From Candidatus Gastranaerophilales bacterium (lineage in GTDB: Bacteria > Cyanobacteriota > Vampirovibrionia > Gastranaerophilales > Gastranaerophilaceae), in contig CALVAM010000019.1 in the NCBI GenBank assembly GCA_944325545.1, forward strand, positions 1 through 40,833: a stretch of DNA of 40,833 nt. Reading direction: 5' to 3'. The translations under genes and the position numbers were made by a program. Under the pieces are notes generated by a model. It was not told the DNA's origin. It made no database searches and was given only the letters and a program-made list of their open reading frames with translations. Of this stretch, positions 16,700 through 27,106 are shown in pieces (within the stretch, counting starts at the first letter, position 1; every line of letters begins with the position of its first letter).

Positions 16700-16909
16700 T
16701 TATTCCTCCATTAGAGTAAATCTTAAAGTATTTTTATTATCAACAACTTCATTCCACATAGCTCTTGGACGTGTCCAAATGTCGCCTTTTTCAACATTTT
16801 GATAAACAACCATATCTTCTTCTGTTTCAGAATGTTTTGCTAAGGCAATAATTTTATATAAATTACCTTTATAATGTCGATAAATTTTTCCGACTTCAAT
16901 TTTTTGCAT
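16700..16909 (-). CDS. DUF1653 family protein
   Basis: 69 residues. GKIYRHYKGNLYKIIALAKH followed by VVYQNVEKGDIWTRP is the DUF1653 pattern, a small beta-rich domain of unknown function with conserved Tyr, His and Trp residues. ATG start with AGGAT just upstream. It is translationally coupled to the 52-residue gene downstream and divergent from dnaK. Confidence 0.88.
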   Translation of the reverse strand: MQKIEVGKIYRHYKGNLYKIIALAKHSETEEDMVVYQNVEKGDIWTRPRAMWNEVVDNKNTLRFTLMEE

Positions 16910-17000
16910 ATCCTAATTTTAATATAAAATTCTAATTTCTAAAATATTAATTTTTTGTTTATTTTTTAAAGTTTATTGAAAAATAGTGGTTTAATGATAC

Positions 17001-17077
17001 TAGTGAATAGTGACTAGTGATTAGTATTAAAAAAAAATTAAAACTTCTATTCACTAATCACTATTCACTACTCACTA
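17001..17077 (+). repeat. Inverted heptamer arrays in the dnaK leader
   Basis: Left arm 17001-17025 (AGTGAAT-type units) and right arm 17053-17077 (ATTCACT/AATCACT/ACTCACT units) are complementary at about 23 of 25 positions around a 27-base AT-rich loop. The right side alone (17049-17076) is the same four-heptamer array found in the repeat mosaics. The structure ends 26 bases before the dnaK ATG. No CIRCE element (TTAGCACTC-N9-GAGTGCTAA) is present. Confidence 0.85.
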
Positions 17078-17085
17078 AAAAATAA

Positions 17086-18945
<1,860 letters not shown>

Positions 18946-18963
18946 TTTTTTAAACAATATAGC

Positions 18964-19004
18964 AAAGAGGTCGAACTTTTTAAAAAAGTTCGACCTCTTT
19001 TTTA
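18964..19004 (+). terminator. Terminator of dnaK
   Basis: Perfect 18-bp inverted repeat, 18964-18981 with 18983-19000 (core AAAGAGGTCGAAC), followed by a T run. It lies 18 bases after the dnaK stop and ends four bases before the stop of the convergent gene. Confidence 0.92.
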
Positions 19005-19007
19005 TTC

Positions 19008-19658
19008 TTAATCTAAAGGTATTTGAACTAATCTGGAATAAAATTTATATTCATTATAATTTTTAGGTAAATTATTCCAATATCTGTAAATAATTAAACC
19101 TTGTTTATTCAAATCTTTTACTATATTGTCGGCAATTTCTATATTTTTCGCTAAATAAGGATAACAAAAAGGAATATCATTTTCTGAAATATTTATATTT
19201 AAAAGATTATTTTTTTCATAAAAATTATGATAAAAAAGGAATTTATCTTTTCTTTTAAAATCTTTTTTAAAGGGATTTTTATTTTCTCCTAACCAGAGAT
19301 ACGCTCCTTTTTCGACAGGCAAAAATTTCTTTGCAGAATTAAAACTTGCTAATCCTTTGGCATCAGAATAAAAAGAATGAGCATTATCTATTATTATATT
19401 TGGATATTCTTTTATTAATCTATTTACATTATTTTCACAAATTCCAAAATAATTAGGATAGAGAATAAAATCATTTTTGGAAAAATTTTCTATCGGTAAA
19501 AAATCACTATCTATATGATAAAAAATGGGTTTACAATTTTCTTTAAAAACAGTATGTCTTATTACATCGCACAAATAATAAGGAATATGTAATTCTTTAA
19601 TTCTAAATTCTTGTATTAAGTATTTTAAAGCATCTCTGGCAAAATCAAATTTTTTCAT
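19008..19658 (-). CDS. Short DegT/AHBA-type PLP aminotransferase-like protein
   Basis: 216 residues from the ATG at 19658 (a TTG five codons earlier is possible). The order of phrases follows the large domain of DegT/DnrJ-type aminotransferases: IPYYLCDVIRH, a strand-turn DFILYPNYFGI, the PLP-contact strand NIIIDNAHSF, then SFNSAKKFLPVEKGAYL, where the lysine after SA would be the PLP lysine. Full-length family members are about 350-400 residues, so this is a shortened form lacking much of the small domain. It could be degenerate or a distinct small clade. It is the last gene of a minus-strand run, 7 bases after the DUF4145 gene. Confidence 0.6.
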   Translation of the reverse strand: MKKFDFARDALKYLIQEFRIKELHIPYYLCDVIRHTVFKENCKPIFYHIDSDFLPIENFSKNDFILYPNYFGICENNVNRLIKEYPNIIIDNAHSFYSDAKGLASFNSAKKFLPVEKGAYLWLGENKNPFKKDFKRKDKFLFYHNFYEKNNLLNINISENDIPFCYPYLAKNIEIADNIVKDLNKQGLIIYRYWNNLPKNYNEYKFYSRLVQIPLD

Positions 19659-19665
19659 AAAAATT

Positions 19666-20331
19666 TTACACAAATATTATAATTAAAATTAATAAAACAA
19701 TGGAAACAAAAGAAAAAAATGCAACTAAATACCAAAATATAGGTTTAGAAACTGATTTTTTCTTTGTTTTCATTTGATAAAACTGTCTTTCTTGATTTTT
19801 TCTATTATTATTTTTTCTTTTTGTAGTATTTTGGGGGTTGTCATTAATTCTTTTTGCAGATTTATATTTATCCGCAAGCGATTGTTTTGATTTTTCTCCG
19901 GTAACTAAAAGGTCAATATCATATTGTAAATTAAGAATTTTAGAATTAGCATTTGAAAAATAAACACAATAACTAATCGCAGCCTCAAAAGCCCTTTGCA
20001 AGCATTCTAACGCTATTATTCCGTCTTGTTTAACCTTATTTGAATGAGCAGAAATATTTCCATTCTTTTTTAAGAAATACAAATCATCAATGAATTCTTT
20101 TTCTTGATCTTCTCCTGTAATATTATCTTTTAAAGTCGCTAACATATCATCAAAAGTTTTTTCAGTAGTTCTTTTATTTCCCAAAACATTTTTACAGATA
20201 TTCTCAGCAAATCTCCTTGTTTGCACCATACACTGCTCAAAATATTCATCCCTATATAAATATTCCGCCTCACTTATAATAGTAAACAAATTCTTATCAA
20301 TTTTTCTCAAAAATTCAAAATTAGTAGTCAT
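19666..20331 (-). CDS. DUF4145 protein with C-terminal membrane anchor
   Basis: 221 residues. Residues about 10-125 match the DUF4145 pattern: QTRRFAENICKNVL, then FLKKNGNISAHSNK, with a following helix. This domain is also found on restriction and DNA-processing enzymes, but here no enzyme is attached. A basic linker (TKRKNNNRKNQER, about 170) leads to a single hydrophobic helix at the extreme C-terminus (about 198-221), so the protein is tail-anchored with its domain in the cytoplasm. ATG start. Function unknown. Confidence 0.8.
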   Translation of the reverse strand: MTTNFEFLRKIDKNLFTIISEAEYLYRDEYFEQCMVQTRRFAENICKNVLGNKRTTEKTFDDMLATLKDNITGEDQEKEFIDDLYFLKKNGNISAHSNKVKQDGIIALECLQRAFEAAISYCVYFSNANSKILNLQYDIDLLVTGEKSKQSLADKYKSAKRINDNPQNTTKRKNNNRKNQERQFYQMKTKKKSVSKPIFWYLVAFFSFVSIVLLILIIIFV

Positions 20332-20436
20332 AAAAATCCATAAAACAAAGTAACTGTTTTATAAAACAACAAAATCAAAATATTATCAAGCATAAAAACT
20401 TATAACACTTTAACTTTTAGTAAATGTTCTTTAGCC

Positions 20437-21822
20437 TTATACCGCTCTATTGAATAAAACATCTTTAACGCAATCAAGAGCAATATCTGTAACATAATCC
20501 ATATCAGATTTATCTATTATTAAAGGCGGATTGAAATAAATTACATCTCCTAACGGACGCAAAATCACTCCTTTTTCCAACGCTTTTTTATAAATTTGAT
20601 ATCCTGTTCTTTTTTTATAATCCAATGGTTCTTTAGTATCTCTATTTTTAACAAGCTCGATTGCATTAATTAAACCGATTGAGCGAACTTCTCCGACATT
20701 TTCAAGCGGAAGAAATTTTTCTGTAATAATATTATTGAAATAGATCGCTTTTTTATTAGCTTTCTCAATAATATTTTCATCATTAAGAATTTTAAGAACT
20801 TCAATTGCTGCAGAGCAAGCAAGAGGATTGCCTGAATAAGTGTGTGAATGCATAAATGCTTTACCTTTAAGGTAATCATCATAAAAAGCATCATAGATTT
20901 CTTGAGTAGTAATAGCAATAGCCATTGGCATATAACCGCCCGTTAAACCTTTAGAAAGACACATAATATCAGGACTAACTCCTGCATGATCAAACGCAAA
21001 CATTTTACCTGTTCTACCGTACCCAGTAGCTATTTCATCCGCAATTAAATGAACATTATATTTATCACATAATTCTCTAAGTTTTTTTAGATAAAGCGGT
21101 GGATAAATCTTCATACCTGCAGAACCTTGTAAAAGTGGTTCAACAATAATCGCAGCTGTTTCATCTGCATATTTTTCAAAAGCTTCTTCGGCTTTTTTAA
21201 AGCATTCACAATTGCAAAGAGATAATTCATCTGAATTTGAATTATAATGCCCTTGGCATTGTTTTCCATAAGGGCATCTGTAACAATCAGGCCCGTCTAT
21301 TCTTATTACATCTAAAAGTAAAGGTTTATATAATTCAGAATATAAATCAACTCCCCCTACAGCTAAAGCACCTAAAGTTTCTCCATGATAAGCATCTGAT
21401 AATGCCATAAAGCGTTTTTTCTGTGGATTTCCTGTCTGATAATGATATTGAAAGCTCATTTTCAAAGACATTTCAATAGCAGAAGATCCATTATCAGCGA
21501 AATTGAATTTACAAAGTCCTTTAGGAAGTACTTTCATTAATTCTTGACAAAGAGTAATTGCAGTTTTATGAGTAAAATTAGCAAAAATAACATGCTCTAG
21601 TGTATCGACTTGTTTTTTTATTGCTTCATTAATTCTAGGATTACAATGTCCTAAAAGATTACACCACCAAGAACTTATTACATCTTTATAGCATTTACCG
21701 TTAACATCATAAAGATTAATTCCTTCCCCTCTTTCTATTACAATTGGAGGCAATGTTTCATAATCTTTCATTTGTGAACAAGGGTGCCATATATATTTTA
21801 AATCTTCTTTTTGCCAATCCAT
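20437..21822 (-). CDS. bioA: BioA, adenosylmethionine-8-amino-7-oxononanoate aminotransferase
   Basis: 461 residues. This PLP class-III aminotransferase makes 7,8-diaminopelargonate in biotin synthesis. Marks are WHPCSQMKDYE at the N-terminus, SSWWCNLLGHCNP, SDAYHGETLGALAVG, LIADEIATGYGRTG and the PLP lysine in CLSKGLTGGYMPM. An insertion with a cysteine cluster (CYRCPYGKQC, then CNCECF) is like that in many anaerobe BioA proteins. ATG with AAGGAG, 5 bases after bioD, so co-transcribed. bioB and bioF are not in the window. Confidence 0.96.
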   Translation of the reverse strand: MDWQKEDLKYIWHPCSQMKDYETLPPIVIERGEGINLYDVNGKCYKDVISSWWCNLLGHCNPRINEAIKKQVDTLEHVIFANFTHKTAITLCQELMKVLPKGLCKFNFADNGSSAIEMSLKMSFQYHYQTGNPQKKRFMALSDAYHGETLGALAVGGVDLYSELYKPLLLDVIRIDGPDCYRCPYGKQCQGHYNSNSDELSLCNCECFKKAEEAFEKYADETAAIIVEPLLQGSAGMKIYPPLYLKKLRELCDKYNVHLIADEIATGYGRTGKMFAFDHAGVSPDIMCLSKGLTGGYMPMAIAITTQEIYDAFYDDYLKGKAFMHSHTYSGNPLACSAAIEVLKILNDENIIEKANKKAIYFNNIITEKFLPLENVGEVRSIGLINAIELVKNRDTKEPLDYKKRTGYQIYKKALEKGVILRPLGDVIYFNPPLIIDKSDMDYVTDIALDCVKDVLFNRAV

Positions 21823-21827
21823 AAAAA

Positions 21828-22502
21828 TTACTCCTTGAATAATCCTTCTAAAAGCATTATATCACTCGCACCTCTGGAAACTGTAGCAACAACATTTACT
21901 CCGCATAAGGTTTCAACTTGTTCTAAATTATCCCAGTGCATAAAATTATTTGAATCATAATTATTTAAAATAATTCCTTCAACCTCTATACCGTTAGCTT
22001 TAGCATATTCAACTGTGAGAAGTGTCGAATTAATAGTTCCTAATCCTGCATCAGCAACGATTATGGTACTTAATCCCAGTTCCCATATTAAATCTTTTAA
22101 TAAATATTTTTCATCTTTTTCAATAATTAAAGGGCAAGTAATACCACCAGCTCCTTCTACAAGTAGATAATCATATTTTTTACTTATTTGAGCAAAATCA
22201 TATTTAATTTTACTTATATCAATTTTTTGGTTCATTCTTTTTGCAGCTAAATGCGGTGAAACAGCTTCTTTCCACCAATAACTTACGCATTCATCAGCTA
22301 TAGCAGGAATATCTGCCATTTGTACAACATAATTAGCATCACTATCAACTAAATGACCTGCAAGTTCTTTTACTCCGCTTAAAACAGGTTTAAAATATCC
22401 GCAATTCAGACCTTTTTCACGCATTTTTTTTACTATTAATGCTGAAATATAAGTTTTACCAATATCAGTTCCGGTTGCTGTTATAAAAATATTTTTCGAC
22501 AT
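21828..22502 (-). CDS. bioD: BioD, dethiobiotin synthetase
   Basis: 224 residues, normal size. The ATP-binding loop is FITATGTDIGKTYIS, and YFKPVLSG carries the conserved lysine and substrate contacts. VEGAGGITCPL is the second nucleotide-contact motif. It carboxylates diaminopelargonate and closes the ureido ring using ATP. First gene of the bioD-bioA pair. ATG with a GAGGAAG ribosome site. The upstream 870 bases are repeat mosaic, so its promoter must lie within or beside repeat DNA. Confidence 0.95.
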   Translation of the reverse strand: MSKNIFITATGTDIGKTYISALIVKKMREKGLNCGYFKPVLSGVKELAGHLVDSDANYVVQMADIPAIADECVSYWWKEAVSPHLAAKRMNQKIDISKIKYDFAQISKKYDYLLVEGAGGITCPLIIEKDEKYLLKDLIWELGLSTIIVADAGLGTINSTLLTVEYAKANGIEVEGIILNNYDSNNFMHWDNLEQVETLCGVNVVATVSRGASDIMLLEGLFKE

Positions 22503-22560
22503 AATGTAACTTCCTCAAAATAGCCTACAACTTCAATGCTCAAAAGTAAAGTATTAATTA

Positions 22561-22740
22561 AAAGAGGAGAAGTTTATAAGTTGATAAGTTTAGAAAGAGT
22601 TTTGTGTTTTCCCCTCCCCTTGAGGGAGGGGGATAGGGGGTGGGGTTTGAAAAGAGGAGAAGTTTATAAGTTGATAAGTTTAGAAGGAGTTTTATGTTTT
22701 CCCCTCCCCTTGAGGGAGGGGGATAGGGGGTGGGGTTTGA
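22561..22740. repeat. 90-bp tandem duplication
   Basis: Two adjacent 90-base units beginning AAAGAGGAGAAG and ending TGGGGTTTGA differ at about two positions. Each contains an 'agtttataagttgataag' spacer and a CCCCTCCCC/GGGAGGGGG hairpin. As 90 is a multiple of three, the duplication keeps an accidental frame open. Confidence 0.9.
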
Positions 22741-23289
22741 AAAGAAGAGAAGAGGATAAGTTTAGGAGTTGAGAAGAAATTAATAAATTTCTATTCACTA
22801 TTCACTACTCACTATTCACTCATTGTAAAATTTTGGTGCAAAGAATTGCACCCTACTCACTTCAATGCTCAAAAGTAAAGTATTAATTAAAAGAGGAGAA
22901 GTTTATAAGTTTATAAGTTGATAAGTTTAGAAGGAGTTTTATATTTTCCCCTCCCCTTGAGGGAGGGGGGAGGGGGTGGGGTTTGAAAAGAAGAGAAGGA
23001 TATAAGTTTAGGAGTGTATAAGAAGTTAATAAAAATTCTACTCACTATTCACTACTCACTATTCACTAAATATAAGATTGTGGTGCAAAAAATTGCACCC
23101 TACGTACTAATTTAAAATGCACTCCTCACTCTTAACGCCTCACGCTTCACTGGTGGAGCAAGCTCCATCCTACTATTCTAAATATAAGCTTTTGGTGCAA
23201 AGAATTGCACCCTACTCACTTCAACTTCAAAACATAATTGTAAAGTAAAAATTTATAAAATTTTTAATAAATTCTTAATATCAAAACTA

Positions 23290-23318
23290 TTGACCAATAA
23301 GAAAAAAAAATATATCAT
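23290..23318 (+). promoter_or_regulatory. Candidate sigma-70-type promoter of glnA
   Basis: TTGACC at 23290-23295 and TATCAT at 23313-23318 are separated by 17 bases; each matches five of six consensus positions. A transcript would start near 23325 and have a leader of about 48 bases, ending in a GGAGG ribosome site before the ATG at 23373. Confidence 0.6.
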
Positions 23319-23372
23319 TTATAACATGATTTTAAGTGTTAAAAAGACAATTATTTTAGATGGAGGTATTAC

Positions 23373-24734
23373 ATGGATTTTCAACATCAAACACTAAACG
23401 GAACAAAATACACTGATGCTGACATTAAGAGATTGATTGCAGAATATAATGTGCAATTTATCAAACTACAGTTTGTAGACATAAACGGCCAGGTAAAAAA
23501 TATGGCAATACCTTCAGAACATATTGATAGAGTATTAAATAACGATATCATGCTAGATGGTTCTTCCATTAAAGGATTTAGAAATATAGAAACTTCTGAT
23601 ATGTTTTTCTATCCCGATAAAAATACTTTCCAAATACTTCCTTGGCAAGAGAGAGATGGACGTAATTCTGCAAGATTAATTTGCGATATTCATAATGCAG
23701 ATGGCACTCCTTTTGAAGGATGTCCAAGATGTAATTTAAAAAGATTAATGGCAGAAGCACAAAAATTAGGTCTTTCAATGAATATAGGTCCTGAAGCGGA
23801 ATTTTTCTTATTTGAAAAAGATGAAGAAGACCATATTACAACAAAAACCCACGACAGAGCCGGCTATTATGATGTAGGACCTGATGATTTGGGAGAAGCT
23901 GTAAGAGCTGATATTGTAAGCACGCTGCAAGAAATGGATTTTGATATAGAAGCTTCTCATCACGAAGTTGCTGATGGTCAACATGAAGTTGACTTTAAAT
24001 ATTCTGACATATTAACAACAGCAGATAATGTTGCAACATTTAGAATCGCAGTAAAAGCAATTGCCGCTCAATACGGATTACACGCTACTTTCATGCCTAA
24101 GCCGGTTTTTGGAATAAATGGTTCAGGTATGCACTGTAATATTTCACTATTTAAAGATGGTAAAAATGCTTTTTATGATGAAAATGCTGAATATCAACTT
24201 TCTGATACAGCAAGATATTCAATAGGCGGCTTATTAAAACACATTAAAAGTATTACAGGAATATTAAATCCTACAGTAAATAGCTATAAAAGACTTGTTC
24301 CAGGATACGAAGCTCCTGTATATATGGCTTGGTCTTTGGCAAATAGAAGTGCATTATTAAGAGTTCCGGCAAAAAGAGGGATTTCTACACGTGTAGAATT
24401 AAGATCTCCTGATCCAAGTTGTAATCCTTACTTAGCATTTGCAACAATTCTTGCAGCCTGCCTTGATGGAGTCAGAAATAAAATTGAACCGCCTAAACCT
24501 GTAGATGCAAATATTTATAAATTATCTGAAAGAGAACGTAAAAAAATGAAAATCGAATCTCTTCCAGGAAGTTTAAAAGAAGCTCTTTATTACATGGATA
24601 AATCTTTAATTGCTAAAACAGCCTTAGGACCTCATATTTTAGATGAATTTATGACTGCTAAAAATATTGAATGGGATGATTTTAGAACATATGTTTCACA
24701 ATGGGAAATTGACAGATATTTAGCCAGATATTAA
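23373..24734 (+). CDS. glnA: Glutamine synthetase type I
   Basis: 453 residues, matching the shorter GSI (alpha-like) subtype. It joins ammonia to glutamate at the expense of ATP. Features are an N-terminal beta-grasp with MLDGSSIKGF, the metal/glutamate-binding GPEAEFFLFE, HHEVADGQHEVDFKY, the ATP-site NSYKRLVPGYEAPVY and the C-terminal RVELRSPDPSCNPYLAFA. The region where adenylylated enzymes carry a regulatory tyrosine insert is short, suggesting no adenylylation control. Monocistronic: its own promoter upstream, a terminator downstream and convergent pgk. Confidence 0.96.
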   Translation: MDFQHQTLNGTKYTDADIKRLIAEYNVQFIKLQFVDINGQVKNMAIPSEHIDRVLNNDIMLDGSSIKGFRNIETSDMFFYPDKNTFQILPWQERDGRNSARLICDIHNADGTPFEGCPRCNLKRLMAEAQKLGLSMNIGPEAEFFLFEKDEEDHITTKTHDRAGYYDVGPDDLGEAVRADIVSTLQEMDFDIEASHHEVADGQHEVDFKYSDILTTADNVATFRIAVKAIAAQYGLHATFMPKPVFGINGSGMHCNISLFKDGKNAFYDENAEYQLSDTARYSIGGLLKHIKSITGILNPTVNSYKRLVPGYEAPVYMAWSLANRSALLRVPAKRGISTRVELRSPDPSCNPYLAFATILAACLDGVRNKIEPPKPVDANIYKLSERERKKMKIESLPGSLKEALYYMDKSLIAKTALGPHILDEFMTAKNIEWDDFRTYVSQWEIDRYLARY

Positions 24735-24800
24735 GTCGATTGGACATAAATGCCTAACTACTCATCAACCTGTTCTAATAACATACAAATCAAATATTAA

Positions 24801-24838
24801 TAAAAAGAGAGATGCAGCTTTGTGAACTGCACCTCTCT
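24801..24838 (-). terminator. Terminator between glnA and pgk
   Basis: AGAGAGATGCAG (24806-24817) pairs with CTGCACCTCTCT (24827-24838) with one mismatch. A run of A precedes it on the plus strand, giving a T run for minus-strand transcripts, so it suits pgk best. It may also slow glnA transcripts. Confidence 0.8.
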
Positions 24839-24857
24839 ATATTTATTCAGTTGATAG

Positions 24858-26054
24858 TTATTTATCATCCAATGCTGCAACACCTGGTAATACTTTACCT
24901 TCTATGAATTCTAAAGAAGCACCGCCACCGGTTGATACGTGAGTAAAGTCTTCTGCTTTGCAGAATTTCTTAGCTGCAGAAACTGAATCACCACCACCGA
25001 TTACTGATGTAGCACCGTTTTTAGTAGCTTCGACGATTGCTTCTAAAACTGCTTTAGTACCTTCAGCAAATTTAGGATTTTCAAAAGCACCTACAGGACC
25101 GTTCATAAGAATAGTTTTTGAGTTTTTAAGAACTTCTGCAAAAGCTTTTCTTGATTCAGGACCAGCATCAACACCTTCAAATCCGTCAGGAATTTCGTTG
25201 ATTTTAACAAATTTATTAGTACCGTTTCCTGAAAAATCATCAGTTGCTAATACATCAGTTGCCATAACTAATTTAACACCTTTTTCAGCAGCTTTCTTTT
25301 CAATAGCTTTTGCAACTTCTAATTGATCATCTTCACAAATAGAGTTACCGATTTTACCGCCATTAGCTTTTACGAAAGTATAAGCCATACCGCCGCCGAT
25401 AATTAGATTATCAACTTTATCAATAAGATTTTCTAATACACCGATTTTAGAAGAAACTTTAGCACCGCCAACAACTGCTGTGAATGGTCTTTCAGGATTA
25501 TCAAGAGCTTGTGATAAACATCTGATTTCTTTTTCCATTAATAAACCTGATACGGCAGGTTTTAGAATTTTTGCTAATTTTGCTGTAGAAGTGTGATTTC
25601 TGTGAGCTGCTCCGAAAGCATCATTTACATAAAAATCACCTAATTTTGCTAATTCTTCTGCAAAAGTCATATCATCATCTTTTGCTTCTTCTGCTTTGTA
25701 GTAACGAATATTTTCTAATAAAGCAATTTGTCCGTCTTTAAGTTTTTCTACATATGGAGCTGCTTCTTCTACTGAAGGAATAAATACAATTTCTTCTCCG
25801 AATACTTTTGCCATATATTTTGCTACCGGCTCAAGAGTAAATTCAGGATTTTTTTCTCCCTTTGGTCTTCCCAAGTGAGCCATTAATATAATTTTTGCTC
25901 CTCTTTCTTTCAAATAATTTACCGTAGGAACGATCGCTTGAATACGAGTGTCATCTGTTACATTTTTGTTTTCATCTAAAGGTACGTTAATATCAACTCT
26001 GATTAGAGCTTTTTTACCCTTGATGTCGCCTAAATCTTTAATTGATTTTTTCAT
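24858..26054 (-). CDS. pgk: Phosphoglycerate kinase
   Basis: About 398 residues. This glycolytic enzyme transfers phosphate from 1,3-bisphosphoglycerate to ADP. KALIRVDINVPLDEN is the substrate-binding signature. LMAHLGRPKG, YVNDAFGAAHRNHTS, the AVVGGAKVSSKI strand and the nucleotide-site VIGGGDSVSAAKK all match. Three in-frame ATGs lie in a row (26060, 26057, 26054). AGGA sits only one base before the first but seven before the third, so I choose 26054. Monocistronic by appearance. Confidence 0.95.
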   Translation of the reverse strand: MKKSIKDLGDIKGKKALIRVDINVPLDENKNVTDDTRIQAIVPTVNYLKERGAKIILMAHLGRPKGEKNPEFTLEPVAKYMAKVFGEEIVFIPSVEEAAPYVEKLKDGQIALLENIRYYKAEEAKDDDMTFAEELAKLGDFYVNDAFGAAHRNHTSTAKLAKILKPAVSGLLMEKEIRCLSQALDNPERPFTAVVGGAKVSSKIGVLENLIDKVDNLIIGGGMAYTFVKANGGKIGNSICEDDQLEVAKAIEKKAAEKGVKLVMATDVLATDDFSGNGTNKFVKINEIPDGFEGVDAGPESRKAFAEVLKNSKTILMNGPVGAFENPKFAEGTKAVLEAIVEATKNGATSVIGGGDSVSAAKKFCKAEDFTHVSTGGGASLEFIEGKVLPGVAALDDK

Positions 26055-26269
26055 CATCATTTCCTTTCTTTATTTGATGCTCTCTTTATTGGCATGTAAA
26101 TTATAGTAAAAACAAAATTTCTATTCAATAGAATTTTAACTCTTATTCAATAAGTAAAAGATTTTGGATAAATTAAGCGATAACTCAAATTTAATTAAAA
26201 AAACTTAATAAAAACGAGATTTTTTTTGTTATTTAAGATACAATATTATAATGAATTAAGGACGGACTT

Positions 26270-27106
26270 ATGGTGGAATCATTTGAACTTACAAACTACA
26301 ATTTTTATTCAAGCAGGCTCGATATGGAGCTTATTACAAATATTGTAGATACTTTAAAAGAAATCCTTGAAGAAGATAGAAAACAAGAACAACCTTTATT
26401 TTTAAAAGTTGCGGATGATTTTATCATGAACATTGCCAGAAGAGTTGTTCAAGAAAAGAAAAAAACTTTCTTAATTGGTATAACTGGAGAAAGTGCTTCA
26501 GGAAAAACGGTTTTTGTAGATAATACGATTGATGCCGTTGTTAAAAATAAAAAAGAGGGAATTTATACCGTAATTCGTCAGGATGATTATTATAAAGATA
26601 CATCTAAAGAGTTACAAGAAGCAGGAAGTTATGATGCTTTGTTTAAAACGGGATTTAGTTTTGATACTCCTGATGTTATTGATTTAAAACTAATGAGAAG
26701 TCATTTAGAAAGTTTAAAAAAAGGTGAAACAATTACTTCTCCAAGATATGATTTTGTAACTTGTGTTTCTTCTCCTGACGGGGATATTAAAAAACCTGCA
26801 AAAGTCATATTAACAGAGGGTTTATATGTTCTTAATGAAGAAGTTCGTGATATTATGGACATAAAGGTTTATGTGTTTACTCCAATTGATGTTATAAAAG
26901 AGCGTTGGTATAAACGTGCCGTTTCTCGTGGTAAAACAGGTGAAGCTGCTGATTTACAATTCAAAAATGTAAATGAAACTGCTCAGCAATATATTCGTCC
27001 TACATACCAAATTGCAGACTGTATAATTAACGGTATGGTGGATAAGGAATACATTAAAGTGATTACAGAAAGAATAAAAGCTCGCCTAGCTGAGGTTTGT
27101 TGTTAA
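26270..27106 (+). CDS. Uridine kinase / phosphoribulokinase-like P-loop kinase
   Basis: 278 residues. A leader of about 60 residues precedes the P-loop GITGESASGKTVFVDN. RQDDYYKDTS, FDTPDVIDLKLM, SPRYDFVT, VILTEGLYVL and an Arg-rich lid ERWYKRAVSRGKTG follow the order of the uridine kinase family. Likely function is phosphorylation of uridine/cytidine to the monophosphate. The extended N-terminus is unlike compact Udk and leaves the substrate open. Ribosome site AAGGACGG; a TATAAT at 26247-26252 may be the -10 box. Its stop overlaps the next ATG by one base. Confidence 0.82.
   Translation: MVESFELTNYNFYSSRLDMELITNIVDTLKEILEEDRKQEQPLFLKVADDFIMNIARRVVQEKKKTFLIGITGESASGKTVFVDNTIDAVVKNKKEGIYTVIRQDDYYKDTSKELQEAGSYDALFKTGFSFDTPDVIDLKLMRSHLESLKKGETITSPRYDFVTCVSSPDGDIKKPAKVILTEGLYVLNEEVRDIMDIKVYVFTPIDVIKERWYKRAVSRGKTGEAADLQFKNVNETAQQYIRPTYQIADCIINGMVDKEYIKVITERIKARLAEVCC

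Larger units (their letters stand above)
22503..23372. repeat. Intergenic repeat mosaic between bioD and glnA
   Basis: No genuine gene. It contains a 90-bp direct tandem duplication (22561-22650, 22651-22740, with about two differences) carrying the CCCCTCCCCTTGAGGGAGGG element, and a further diverged copy around 22890-22985. It also has heptamer arrays at 22793-22820 and 23040-23067, and GGTGCAA hairpins at 22835-22852, 23082-23099 and 23194-23211. A TGGAGC/GCTCCA hairpin lies at 23154-23167. A 78-codon frame (22536-22772) is only the translation of the tandem repeat. The last 90 bases hold the glnA promoter. Confidence 0.9.

Noticed and set aside
22536-22772. 78-codon open frame with 30-residue repeats
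   Set aside because: It is the translation of a 90-bp tandem duplication of intergenic repeat DNA; no ribosome site or protein-like composition.
22793-23067. CRISPR array
   Set aside because: Repeats are 7-base units or short hairpins with repeated, not unique, spacers, and no cas genes are present.
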